Shown: in pieces, positions 9,452 to 17,048 of the stretch
Layout: each line of letters begins with the position of its first letter
Position numbering within the stretch: the stretch's first letter is position 1
Source of the DNA: Opitutales bacterium
Lineage (GTDB): Bacteria; Verrucomicrobiota; Verrucomicrobiia; Opitutales; UBA953
Direction: 5' to 3'
DNA: 42,723 bases
Assembly (NCBI GenBank): GCA_030725715.1
Contig: JANRFG010000009.1
Location: forward strand, 1 to 42,723
Position numbers and translations under genes: made by a program
Notes under the pieces: generated by a model
What the model saw: only the letters and a program-made list of their open reading frames with translations
Told to the model about the DNA's origin: nothing
The model's database searches: none

Positions 9452-9886
9452 TCAGGCCTTCGGCTGATAGCTCGCCTTGTTCTTCGTATCCTCGTGCAGG
9501 ATGATCTGCCGGACCCAGGCCCGGCCGCCGGTCTCCTGACGCACCATCGGGTCGAAGGTCTCGAACAGGAACTGCGCGATGCCTTCGGTGGAGACGGAGT
9601 CGATGACGAGCGGACGGAAGAGCTTCGGGTAATCCTGCAGGAGCTTCTCGCGGACGGGGTCCGCCTTGGCGAACAGGCAAGCGTGGTCGAGGTGCTCGGC
9701 GATCCAGGTCTTCAGGAAACCCAGGCCGCCGAAGTCGACGACGAAACCGCGTTCATCGAGCCGCTCGCAGCCGAACTCGATCTCGATGGCCCAGTTGTGA
9801 CCATGCAGGAAGGAGCAATGCCCGTCATGCCGATGCTGCCGGTGGGCGAACGGGATGTCTCGGTAGGTCTTGCTACAGGTGAACAT
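9452..9886 (-). CDS. queD: 6-carboxy-5,6,7,8-tetrahydropterin synthase QueD
   Basis: QueD converts dihydroneopterin triphosphate to 6-carboxytetrahydropterin, the step before QueE. The 144-residue product has the zinc and catalytic signature of the family: FAHRQ (His15), then GHCSFLHGHNW with Cys24, His28 and His30, and a later HLDHACLF with the general-base His. I start it at the ATG at 9886 (MFTCSKTYRD). A longer in-frame extension upstream would run through a terminator and a promoter. The gene has its own -35/-10 just upstream and overlaps none of its neighbours. Confidence 0.93.
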   Translation of the reverse strand: MFTCSKTYRDIPFAHRQHRHDGHCSFLHGHNWAIEIEFGCERLDERGFVVDFGGLGFLKTWIAEHLDHACLFAKADPVREKLLQDYPKLFRPLVIDSVSTEGIAQFLFETFDPMVRQETGGRAWVRQIILHEDTKNKASYQPKA

Positions 9887-9898
9887 GGGACAGCCAGC

Positions 9899-9927
9899 AG
9901 ATAGGAGGGCGGACGGCCGGGTCGCAA
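9899..9927 (-). promoter_or_regulatory. queD promoter, -10 twelve nt before ATG
   Basis: Read on the minus strand: TTGCGA (9927-9922), a 17-nt spacer, CTATCT (9904-9899), 12 nt, ATG at 9886. A start 6-7 nt after the -10 leaves about a 5-nt leader. The -10 is identical to that of leuS. Confidence 0.6.
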
Positions 9928-9961
9928 GGAAGATGCGGTCGGCGGCGCAGCGGAAAGGCCC

Positions 9962-9999
9962 AAAAAAGAGGCCTGCCGCATCCTCATACGGCAGGCCTC
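9962..9999 (-). terminator. Intrinsic terminator after the outer-membrane protein gene
   Basis: A perfect 11-bp stem (GAGGCCTGCCG 9968-9978 with CGGCAGGCCTC 9989-9999) with a 10-nt loop is followed on the minus strand by six T (9967-9962). It separates the outer-membrane protein gene from queD-queE. Confidence 0.9.
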
Positions 10000-10023
10000 G
10001 GAAGGCGATGAAGCGGACCGGCC

Positions 10024-10989
10024 TTAGAACGAGTGGGACAGGCCGAGGGACCAGATCTCGCTCGAGTGCACCGGATTCGCCAGGCTGCCGTTGGTCCGGG
10101 AGGCCATGTTGTTGTTCTTCATCGGGGTGCTGTAGAACAGGTAGGCGCTGGTCTTGGCACCCAGCTGATAGGTCAGGCCCGCGGCGACGTGCGTGGAGAA
10201 GGCCGCGCTCTCGAGGTCTTCGGCATAGGCGGTGAAGCCCGCCGCGTTCATGGTGTTCTTGTCGCGGAACTGGCGGATCGCCGTGGTCTGCAGCGAGAAC
10301 TTCAACGACTCCGTCCAACCGTAACGCGCGCCGAGCGTGCCGGTCAACGTGCTGCCCGGGCGGAAGTTGGCGTCATAGGCGACCGCACCCTGGGCGCCGA
10401 CCTGCCAGAAGAACCAAGGATGGTCCGCGTCGGCCGAGTATTCGCGACGGAGGGCCAGCATGAGATCGGTCGAGCCGGTGCCGGGCTGTAGGTAGCGACG
10501 GGAGACGTTCAGCGTGAGGTCGTCCGCGCCGGTCGGCAGCTTCACGCCGGCGATGACGGTGTAGTCGGACCACTTGAAACGGGTCGAGAGCGCGATGTCA
10601 CCGAGGCCGTTGACGTCCTGACTGGTGTTGACCGGGTTAGGATTGGCCATGGAGGGCACGATGTTCGTACGCAGGGTCCGGTCGACGCGCGGAATCGCGA
10701 GCGACCAGACCTGGCCGCCGAGATTCGTCTCGAGGGTGGTCGTGATATTACGATGCACGGCGAAGAAGTGCGCGTGGGCGTCGTTGTTACGGCGGTTCTG
10801 GTCGACGTAGTCGTAACGGACGTCGAAGGTGAACGGGCTGGTGGCCGCCGCCGGACGGTCCAGCAGGTTGTCGACCGGCACCCGGACGCAGCCGCAGGGG
10901 CAGGCCTGGGCTTCGGTGTAGGCGCCGAGGGCGAGGAGGGAGAAGAGCGCCACGCGGGAAGCACGGGCGGAGAGGAAGGAAGAGTTCAT
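10024..10989 (-). CDS. Outer-membrane beta-barrel protein, Phenol_MetA_deg-like, with N-terminal CPCGC motif
   Basis: The 321-residue product has a signal peptide (SRVALFSLLALGAYTEAQA). The mature protein then begins with CPCGC, followed by an all-beta sequence with alternating aromatic residues and a C-terminal Phe (SLGLSHSF), the usual mark of a beta-barrel. The pair GLGDIALS and VIAGVKLPTG is typical of the Phenol_MetA_deg 'transporter' family (PF13557), whose substrates are mostly unknown. The CPCGC motif may bind metal or form disulfides; that is inference. A possible structured leader lies upstream, and the small CAMC protein gene precedes it by 137 nt. The ATG at 10989 was chosen because the signal peptide begins there. 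Confidence 0.8.
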   Translation of the reverse strand: MNSSFLSARASRVALFSLLALGAYTEAQACPCGCVRVPVDNLLDRPAAATSPFTFDVRYDYVDQNRRNNDAHAHFFAVHRNITTTLETNLGGQVWSLAIPRVDRTLRTNIVPSMANPNPVNTSQDVNGLGDIALSTRFKWSDYTVIAGVKLPTGADDLTLNVSRRYLQPGTGSTDLMLALRREYSADADHPWFFWQVGAQGAVAYDANFRPGSTLTGTLGARYGWTESLKFSLQTTAIRQFRDKNTMNAAGFTAYAEDLESAAFSTHVAAGLTYQLGAKTSAYLFYSTPMKNNNMASRTNGSLANPVHSSEIWSLGLSHSF

Positions 10990-11014
10990 GAAGTGAGGTG
11001 GGTTGGGTTTTGTC

Positions 11015-11099
11015 GCCGGCACGGGTGTGGCGGTCCGCGCAGGCGACGATGCGCACCGGAAGGTGCGACTTGGGTGGAGGGAACGAGCCACGTGCCGGC
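11015..11099 (-). ncRNA. Candidate structured 5' leader of the outer-membrane protein gene
   Basis: On the minus strand an outer 8-bp stem GCCGGCAC/GTGCCGGC closes an 85-nt unit. It is continued inward by GTGGC/GCCAC across a 4-nt bulge, and a hairpin CGCACC-TTCC-GGTGCG (11067-11052) sits inside. The unit ends 25 nt before the ATG at 10989. The fold was made by eye and resembles no riboswitch class I can name. Confidence 0.35.
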
Positions 11100-11126
11100 C
11101 GAACTAACCGCGACCGGCAACGGTGA

Positions 11127-11528
11127 TCAGCCCCGCGACCGGGGAGGCGGCACCGGCACCTCGCCGGCCCGGATTAGCCCGACTTCGTCTGTCGGCCAGG
11201 CATGCGCCCGACCCTGGAAATCTTGCGCCCCGATGACCGCGAGGACGTCGACGGAGGTGTCCGCCTTGGCCTTCGCCTTCGCCGCATCTTCCTTCGCCAG
11301 GGGCTGTTGCTCGCTCTGCTTACGTCCGTCCTGGGCGACCTTACACATCGCGCAAGGAGCATCCGCCAAGGCCTTGGTCACGGCGGCGCCGACGGAGCGC
11401 TGGGCGGCGTTCTCGACCGACATCTTCGTCCAGGCGACGACCTGCAGGAGGTCCCACGACAGACCGGACGCAGCGAGCCACGCCACGAGGGCGAGCCAGG
11501 CGAAGGGCCGTTGGAAGCGTCGGAACAC
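11127..11528 (-). CDS. Small membrane-anchored or exported protein with PCAMCK motif
   Basis: I do not recognise the family with certainty. The 133-residue product starts with GTG and has a hydrophobic N-terminal segment (FAWLALVAWLAASGLSW) that could be a signal peptide or anchor. It then has a short motif PCAMCK near residues 58-63, an Ala/Lys-rich charged linker and a C-terminus ending in VPVPPPRSRG. The CXXC-like pair suggests redox or metal binding. Its position directly before a gene whose product begins with CPCGC suggests a joint function; this is inference. The start is uncertain because no ribosome-binding site supports it; an alternative Met at residue 36 would lose the hydrophobic segment. 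Confidence 0.6.
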   Translation of the reverse strand: MFRRFQRPFAWLALVAWLAASGLSWDLLQVVAWTKMSVENAAQRSVGAAVTKALADAPCAMCKVAQDGRKQSEQQPLAKEDAAKAKAKADTSVDVLAVIGAQDFQGRAHAWPTDEVGLIRAGEVPVPPPRSRG

Positions 11529-11617
11529 GCCAGAGGATTAGCCGCTCTGAGCAACGGCTTTCAAATCAATTAAGGTTCCGACCACGGGTCTTAAGCCCGC
11601 TTATCAGGATAATAAGC

Positions 11618-12277
11618 CTACCCGGCGTAAGGAGTCGGATCGGCCACGCCGGCGCGGAGGAAGGCTTCCTTACGCTCCACGCAGGTGCCGCACTTACCGC
11701 AGTGCCGATCTCCCCCGACGTAACAGGACCAAGTCAGGGCGAAGGGCACGCCCAGCTCGACCCCGCGCTTCACGATGGCGGTCTTATCCATGCCGACGAA
11801 CGGACGCTCCAAAGAGACTTCGTGCCAGTCGGCGAGACGGATGGCCTTGTCCAAGGCATCGGCGAAGGCGGGGCGGCAATCGGGGTAGATCGCGTGGTCG
11901 CCTCCGTGCGCGCCGTAGGCGACGGAGGAGGCCTTGAGCGACATCGCCCAGGCGGCGGCGGTCGCGATGAGCAGCATGTTGCGGTTCGGCACCACGGTGG
12001 CCTTCATGCTGGCCTCCTCGTAATGTCCCTCAGGCACGGCGACCTGCGAATCCGTGAGCGCGTTGGCGCCGAACAGGGAGGTCACGCCGCGGAGGTCCGC
12101 GATGCGATGCGGCACCTTGTAATGGGCGCAGATTTCAGCGGCGGCGACGAGTTCGCGGCGGTGGCGCTGTCCGTAGTCGACGGAGAGCGCGTGCACTTCC
12201 CTGCCCTCGGCCACGAGGTGGGCCAGGAGCACGGTGGAGTCCATCCCGCCGGAGTGAATGATGACGGTGCGCTTCAT
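11618..12277 (-). CDS. queC: 7-cyano-7-deazaguanine synthase QueC
   Basis: QueC uses ATP and ammonia to convert 7-carboxy-7-deazaguanine to preQ0, following QueD and QueE. The 219-residue product shows the PP-loop SGGMDST at residues 9-15. Its C-terminal zinc site has four Cys in [15 protein letters not shown]. The length is normal. It is 43 nt downstream of ybeY and probably belongs to the galE-HIT-ybeY transcript. It is separated from queD-queE by two genes and a terminator, so the pathway is split between two transcripts. Confidence 0.95.
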   Translation of the reverse strand: MKRTVIIHSGGMDSTVLLAHLVAEGREVHALSVDYGQRHRRELVAAAEICAHYKVPHRIADLRGVTSLFGANALTDSQVAVPEGHYEEASMKATVVPNRNMLLIATAAAWAMSLKASSVAYGAHGGDHAIYPDCRPAFADALDKAIRLADWHEVSLERPFVGMDKTAIVKRGVELGVPFALTWSCYVGGDRHCGKCGTCVERKEAFLRAGVADPTPYAG

Positions 12278-12320
12278 CCTGCGGGCAAGTTGGACGCGGA
12301 CCGAGCCGAGGGCGAGTCCG

Positions 12321-12782
12321 TTAATCGCGGACGCGGAGCTTGGCGCCGAGCTTGTCGAGATGCGAGACCGCCACGGCCTCGCCGACCCGCATGGCGGCGG
12401 ACTCCTTGCGATTGCCGTCGCGCAGGCCGGAAAGGTGCAGCCAGCCGTGCGCCACGTAGAGGCGCAGCTCGGTGGCCAGCGTGACGCCGTGCTCTTTCGC
12501 GGCCCGGCGGGCTTGGTCGATGTTCACGCAGATCTCGCCGGCGAAAGGCTCGCCCGGGTGCTCTTCGCCGACGAACGTGATGACGTCGGTCACGGTCGGA
12601 TCACCGAGGAATTCGTCGTGCAGCTTCGCCGTTTCCTTGTCGCCGAGGAAGGCGATCGAGAGCGAGCCAGCCGGGCAACGGTAGCCCTTGAGCTTATCCA
12701 AGGCGTGGACGACGCGCTGGACCGAGACCGCGGAGACCTTGGTCTTGGCGTGGCGGACGGAGATGTCGACGATGCGGCTCAT
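12321..12782 (-). CDS. ybeY: Endoribonuclease/rRNA maturation factor YbeY with an altered metal site
   Basis: YbeY is a zinc-dependent RNase involved in 16S rRNA 3'-end maturation and ribosome quality control. The 153-residue protein has TDVITF (65-70), the acidic GEICVNID segment and the motif [11 protein letters not shown]. Two zinc His (112 and 116) are present. The usual third His of HGXLHLXGYDH is replaced by Asp122. Asp can serve as the third ligand in some metzincin-like proteases, so activity may be kept. The ATG overlaps the stop of the HIT gene as ATGA, indicating translational coupling. Confidence 0.88.
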   Translation of the reverse strand: MSRIVDISVRHAKTKVSAVSVQRVVHALDKLKGYRCPAGSLSIAFLGDKETAKLHDEFLGDPTVTDVITFVGEEHPGEPFAGEICVNIDQARRAAKEHGVTLATELRLYVAHGWLHLSGLRDGNRKESAAMRVGEAVAVSHLDKLGAKLRVRD

Positions 12783-13270
12783 GCGGCGGCGAAGACGGGC
12801 TTGAGGCGGGCCCAGAGCTCGGCGAGCGCCTGCGGCAGGACGCGCGTATCGGCGATGACCGGCATGAAGTTGTGGTCGCCGTCCCAGCGCGGCACGACAT
12901 GGAAATGGAGATGCGTCGGGATGCCCGCGCCGGCGGCCTTGCCGAGGTTAAGGCCCATGTTGAAGCCCGCCGGGCTCATCACCTTCTGCAGCACGGCCTG
13001 ACAACGGACGAGCAGGTCCATCATCTCGGCGCGCTCCGCGGCGGTGAGGTCGGCCAGTTCGCCGACCTCGCGGTTCGGCAGCACCATCAGGTGGCCGGGA
13101 TTGTAAGGCGAATTATTGAGGATGACGAAGCAATGCGCGCCGCGATGCAGGATGAGGTTGGTCTCGTCGTCATTGCCCGCGAGCAGGGCCGCGAACGGAC
13201 TGCCGGCGCCGGGCTCCTTCCGGGAGCGGATATACTGGATGCGCCAGTGCGGATGGAGTTGTTCGGACAT
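12779..13270 (-). CDS. HIT-family nucleotide hydrolase/transferase
   Basis: The 163-residue product has the histidine triad HLHFHVV near residues 119-125. The family's N-terminal half includes LNNSPYNPGHLMVLPNREV, as in the longer, Ap4A phosphorylase/hydrolase-like branch. It probably hydrolyses or phosphorolyses a dinucleoside polyphosphate or nucleotide conjugate in the cytoplasm; the exact substrate cannot be told. It lies 4 nt after galE and overlaps ybeY by 4 nt, placing it in one operon with both. A second, shorter HIT protein (HinT type) is encoded at 27068-27415. Confidence 0.9.
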   Translation of the reverse strand: MSEQLHPHWRIQYIRSRKEPGAGSPFAALLAGNDDETNLILHRGAHCFVILNNSPYNPGHLMVLPNREVGELADLTAAERAEMMDLLVRCQAVLQKVMSPAGFNMGLNLGKAAGAGIPTHLHFHVVPRWDGDHNFMPVIADTRVLPQALAELWARLKPVFAAA

Positions 13271-13274
13271 CGGA

Positions 13275-14264
13275 TCAGGAGGCGAAGCCCTTGGGCCGGG
13301 CGAGGTGCCAATGGCATGCCGTCAGCACGATGCTGTCGAGCGTATCATAACGAGGGACCCAGCCGAGTTCGCGACGGACCTTGGCGGCATCGGCGTAAAG
13401 CGCGGGCGGATCGCCCTCGCGGCGCTCGGCCAACTCGTGCGGGACCGGGCGGCCGAGGATGCGCGCCACGCTGGCGATGACCTCTTTGACCGAGTACGGA
13501 GCGCCCGTGCCGAGATTATAGAACAAGGCCTGGCCGGGCTGAGCCAGCTTGGGCAGGACGTCCAGATGGGCGCGGGAAAGGTCGTCCACATGCACGTAGT
13601 CGCGCAGGCAGGTGCCGTCAGGCGTCGGGTAATCCGTACCGAAGACCTTGAGCGGCGGGCGGCGGCCTAGGGCGGCGGCGATGGCCAGCGGGATCAGGTG
13701 CGTCTCCGGCGAGTGGTCTTCGCCGATGGCGCCGTCCGGCGAAGCCCCGGCGGCGTTGAAATAACGGAAGGCCGCGAAGCTCAGCCCGTGCGAGCCGGCG
13801 AGCTCGCGCAGGCGCCGCTCTACGGCCAGTTTCGTGGCGCCGTAAGGATTGATCGGCTGCTGCGGCAGGTCTTCCGTCATCGGCATCCGCTCCGGGACGC
13901 CGTAAGTCGCGCAGGTGCTCGAGAAGACGAGCTTCTTGACGCCTTCGGCGAGCATCGACTGAAGCAGCCCTTCGGTGCGGACCACGTTGTTCTCGTGGTA
14001 ACGCTCCGGCCGCTGGACGGATTCGCCGACGTTCGTGAAAGCCGCGAAATCGATGACCACCTCGGCACGAGTCTCGCGTAGGGCGGCGCGGACGGCGGCC
14101 TGATCGCCCATGTCGGCACGATAAAGCTTCACCCCGGCCGGGACGGACTCCGCATGGCCGTAGGAAAGGTCGTCCAACACGGCGACCACGTGCCCGGCGG
14201 CCGCGGCCTGCCGGACGCAATGGCTGCCGATGTAGCCGGCACCGCCCACCACGAGCACGTTCAT
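13275..14264 (-). CDS. galE: UDP-glucose 4-epimerase GalE
   Basis: GalE interconverts UDP-glucose and UDP-galactose, supplying galactosyl donors for surface polysaccharide. The 329-residue extended SDR protein has the NAD motif GGAGYIG (7-13), the Ser in FSSTCATYG and the catalytic YGATK (Tyr141, Lys145). It also has RYFNAAG and RDYVHVDDL, so the epimerase assignment is firm. No other gal genes are present; it leads an operon with the HIT gene, ybeY and queC. Its promoter lies 6 nt before the ATG. Confidence 0.95.
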   Translation of the reverse strand: MNVLVVGGAGYIGSHCVRQAAAAGHVVAVLDDLSYGHAESVPAGVKLYRADMGDQAAVRAALRETRAEVVIDFAAFTNVGESVQRPERYHENNVVRTEGLLQSMLAEGVKKLVFSSTCATYGVPERMPMTEDLPQQPINPYGATKLAVERRLRELAGSHGLSFAAFRYFNAAGASPDGAIGEDHSPETHLIPLAIAAALGRRPPLKVFGTDYPTPDGTCLRDYVHVDDLSRAHLDVLPKLAQPGQALFYNLGTGAPYSVKEVIASVARILGRPVPHELAERREGDPPALYADAAKVRRELGWVPRYDTLDSIVLTACHWHLARPKGFAS

Positions 14265-14270
14265 GACGGC

Positions 14271-14299
14271 AGATAACCCCCGCCGACGGGCCTAGGCAA
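14271..14299 (-). promoter_or_regulatory. galE promoter, -10 six nt before ATG
   Basis: On the minus strand: TTGCCT (14299-14294), a 17-nt spacer, TTATCT (14276-14271), 6 nt, ATG at 14264. With a normal start 6-7 nt after the -10, transcription begins at the start codon itself, so the galE mRNA should be leaderless. Confidence 0.65.
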
Positions 14300-14330
14300 G
14301 CGGGATAGGGTCGCCCGCCGCTCCAAAACC

Positions 14331-14359
14331 TTGCCAGCGCCGTCCCGAACCTCCTATCT
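14331..14359 (+). promoter_or_regulatory. leuS promoter, -10 ten nt before ATG
   Basis: TTGCCA (14331-14336), a 17-nt spacer, CTATCT (14354-14359), 10 nt, ATG at 14370. It is divergent from the galE promoter with the same architecture. The predicted leader is about 3-4 nt. Confidence 0.6.
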
Positions 14360-14369
14360 GCACGCATTC

Positions 14370-16979
14370 ATGGACACTTCGGAAACAAAACCCGGCAGCT
14401 ACGATTTCCCCGCCTTCGAACAGAAGTGGCAGGCCGCCTGGAAAGCCGGCGCCACCTTCCGCACCGAGCCCATCTCCTGCGGCAAGCCGAAGTACTACGT
14501 CCTGGACATGTTCCCCTACCCCTCCGGCGCCGGCCTGCACATCGGCCACCCGGAAGGCTACACGGCTTCGGACATCCTCGCCCGCTATAAGAAGGCCAAC
14601 GGCTTCAACGTCCTCCACCCGATGGGCTGGGATGCTTTCGGCCTGCCCGCCGAGCAGCATGCGATCGCCACCGGCGAGCACCCCGCCGTCCAGACCAAGC
14701 GCAACATCGACAACTTCCGCCGCCAGCTGCAGATGCTCGGCTTCGCCATCGACTGGGACCGCGAGCTCTCCACGACCGACGAGAACTACTTCCGCTGGAC
14801 GCAGTGGATCTTCCTCAAGCTCTTCCGCCACGGCCTCGCCTTCGTCTCCGAGAAGCCCGTCTGGTTCTGCCCTGCCCTCGGCACCGTCCTTGCGAACGAG
14901 GAAGTCCTGAACACCCCGGAAGGCCCGCGCTCTGACCGCGGTAACCATCCGGTCGAACGTCGCCCGATCCGCCAGTGGGTCCTGCGCATCACCGCCTACG
15001 CCGACAAGCTCATCGAAGGCCTCGACCACGTCGACTGGCCCGATTCCACCAAGCGCCTCCAGAAGAACTGGATCGGCAAGTCCGAGGGCGCCGAAGTCAC
15101 CTTCAAGCTCGACGGCCATGCCGACACCCTGACCGTCTTCACGACCCGTCCGGACACCCTTTACGGCGCGACCTACATGGTCATCGCGCCCGAGCACCCG
15201 CTCATCGGCAAGCTCACCACCGCCGCCCAGAAGGACGCCGTCGAAAGCTACGTCGCCGCGGTCCGCAACAAGACCGACCTCGAGCGCACCGACCTCGCCG
15301 ACAAGAAGAAGACCGGCGTGTTCACCGGCGCCTACGCCATCAACCCGGTCAACGGCGCCAAGATCCCCGTCTGGACCGCCGACTACGTGCTCATCACCTA
15401 CGGCACCGGCGCGATCATGGCCGTGCCGGCGCACGACGAACGCGACTGGGAATTCGCCAAGGAATTCAAGCTCCCCATCATCCAGGTCGTCGGCTCCAAG
15501 AAAGCCGTCGACGTCAACGAGCAGCCTTGGACCGAAGACGGCCCGATGGTGAACTCCGGTCCGTTCGACGGCCTCTCCGCCGGCGAGACCAAGAAGAAGA
15601 TCACCGCCGACCTCGCCGCCAAGGGCCAGGGCAAGCTCGCCGTGAACTTCAAGCTGCGCGACTGGCTCTTCTCGCGTCAGCGCTACTGGGGCGAGCCCTT
15701 CCCGCTCCTCTGGGTCTCCCGCGAAGACTACGCCAAGATCCCGGCCGACTCCGAAGTGCGCGAGTTCCTCCCGAAGGAGCCCGTCACCTGCCAGCTTAAC
15801 GGCGTCGAAGTCTGCGCCGTGCCGCTGACGTCGAAGCAGCTCCCGCTGACTCTGCCGCAGGTCAAGTCCTACCAGCCCTCCCCGACCGGCGATTCGCCGC
15901 TCTCGAAAGAACCCGAATGGACCGAAGTCTGGTATGACGTCGCCTCCGGCGCCACCGTCCCCCAGTCGAAGCCGCAGCCCGGCCCGCTCTGGATCAAGGC
16001 CTCGCGCGAGACGAACACGATGCCCCAGTGGGCCGGCTCCTGCTGGTATTACCTGCGCTACATCGACCCCAAGAACGCCGAGGCCTTGGCCTCGAAAGCC
16101 GACCTGGCATACTGGGGCTGCCCGGACTTCTACATCGGCGGCGCCGAGCACGCCGTGCTCCACCTCCTGTACGCGCGCTTCTGGCACCGCTTCCTCCACG
16201 AGATCGGCGTCCTGCCGACCGCCGAACCGTTCAAGAAGCTCTTCCACCAGGGCCTCATCATGGGCGAGGACGGCGAGAAGATGTCCAAGAGCCGCGGCAA
16301 CGTCGTGAACCCCGACGCGATCGTCAAGGACCACGGCGCCGACGCCCTCCGCATGTACCTGATGTTCCTCGGACCGCTCGAGGCCTCCAAGCCTTGGAAC
16401 TCCGACGGCATCATCGGCATCACCCGTTTCCTCAAGCGCCTCTGGCGCCTGGCGGTCGATGAGAACACCGGCAAGGCTTCCGCCAAGCTGAGCGCCGACG
16501 GCGCCGAATCCGAGGAACTCGTCCGCGAGCTCCATCGCACCATTCAGAAGGTCGAGAAGGACATCGAGACCCTGCAGTTCAACACCGCCATCTCGCAGAT
16601 GATGATCCTCATGAACGTCGCCGAGAAGTCGCCGGCCCTGCGCCGCGCGACCGTCGAGGACTTCGTGCGCCTCGCCGCCCCGTTCGCCCCGCACGCGTGC
16701 GAGGAGATCTGGCAGCGCCTCGGTCACAAGGAAAGCATCACCGCCGCCGGCTGGCCCAAGCTCGACGTCTCCAAGCTCGTCGAGACCACCGTCGAGGTCG
16801 TGTTCCAGGTCAACGGCAAGGTCCGCGCCACCGCCAAGGTCGCCAAGGACATCTCCAAGGACGCCCTGCTCGCCCTCGCCAAAGCCGACGCCGACGTGAT
16901 CAAGTTCACCGACGGCAAGCCCGTCGTGAAGGAGATCGTCGTCCCGGGCAAGCTGGTGAACATCGTCGTCGCGGGCTGA
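14370..16979 (+). CDS. leuS: Leucyl-tRNA synthetase
   Basis: LeuRS charges tRNA-Leu in the cytoplasm. The 869-residue class I enzyme has the HIGH motif (57-60) in [16 protein letters not shown]. It has the CP1 editing domain with [20 protein letters not shown] and [15 protein letters not shown], and KMSKS at 637-641. The C-terminal anticodon-binding region ends in KLVNIVVAG. The ATG at 14370 ([13 protein letters not shown]) was chosen because the predicted promoter occupies the in-frame TTG upstream. It is monocistronic, ending at a strong bidirectional terminator. Its codon use is strongly C-biased, and a long open frame on the other strand is an artefact of this. Confidence 0.97.
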   Translation: MDTSETKPGSYDFPAFEQKWQAAWKAGATFRTEPISCGKPKYYVLDMFPYPSGAGLHIGHPEGYTASDILARYKKANGFNVLHPMGWDAFGLPAEQHAIATGEHPAVQTKRNIDNFRRQLQMLGFAIDWDRELSTTDENYFRWTQWIFLKLFRHGLAFVSEKPVWFCPALGTVLANEEVLNTPEGPRSDRGNHPVERRPIRQWVLRITAYADKLIEGLDHVDWPDSTKRLQKNWIGKSEGAEVTFKLDGHADTLTVFTTRPDTLYGATYMVIAPEHPLIGKLTTAAQKDAVESYVAAVRNKTDLERTDLADKKKTGVFTGAYAINPVNGAKIPVWTADYVLITYGTGAIMAVPAHDERDWEFAKEFKLPIIQVVGSKKAVDVNEQPWTEDGPMVNSGPFDGLSAGETKKKITADLAAKGQGKLAVNFKLRDWLFSRQRYWGEPFPLLWVSREDYAKIPADSEVREFLPKEPVTCQLNGVEVCAVPLTSKQLPLTLPQVKSYQPSPTGDSPLSKEPEWTEVWYDVASGATVPQSKPQPGPLWIKASRETNTMPQWAGSCWYYLRYIDPKNAEALASKADLAYWGCPDFYIGGAEHAVLHLLYARFWHRFLHEIGVLPTAEPFKKLFHQGLIMGEDGEKMSKSRGNVVNPDAIVKDHGADALRMYLMFLGPLEASKPWNSDGIIGITRFLKRLWRLAVDENTGKASAKLSADGAESEELVRELHRTIQKVEKDIETLQFNTAISQMMILMNVAEKSPALRRATVEDFVRLAAPFAPHACEEIWQRLGHKESITAAGWPKLDVSKLVETTVEVVFQVNGKVRATAKVAKDISKDALLALAKADADVIKFTDGKPVVKEIVVPGKLVNIVVAG

Positions 16980-17000
16980 GCGCCGCCCGCCAAGCCAATA

Positions 17001-17027
17001 AAAAGGGCCCCGTCACGGGGCCCTTTT
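17001..17027. terminator. Bidirectional terminator between leuS and the MFS gene
   Basis: A perfect 12-bp stem AAAAGGGCCCCG/CGGGGCCCTTTT with a TCA loop has A- and T-rich flanks. It serves leuS on plus and the MFS transporter on minus. Confidence 0.95.
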
Positions 17028-17048
17028 CTTTTGCCGTGCCGGCGAGGC

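Noticed and set aside
11575-11617. Possible terminator after queC (GCTTAT...ATAAGC, GGGTCTTAAGCCC)
   Set aside because: Stems are short and A/T-rich with no T-run after them; too weak to call.
12278-12320. preQ1 riboswitch before queC or queD
   Set aside because: The queC gap is 43 nt and shows no preQ1-type hairpin with an A-rich tail; queD has a promoter only 12 nt from its ATG, leaving no leader.
14292-16727. Open frame of about 811 codons on the minus strand opposite leuS
   Set aside because: Low-complexity composition, no recognisable motif, and it runs through the leuS and galE promoters; leuS is unambiguous.
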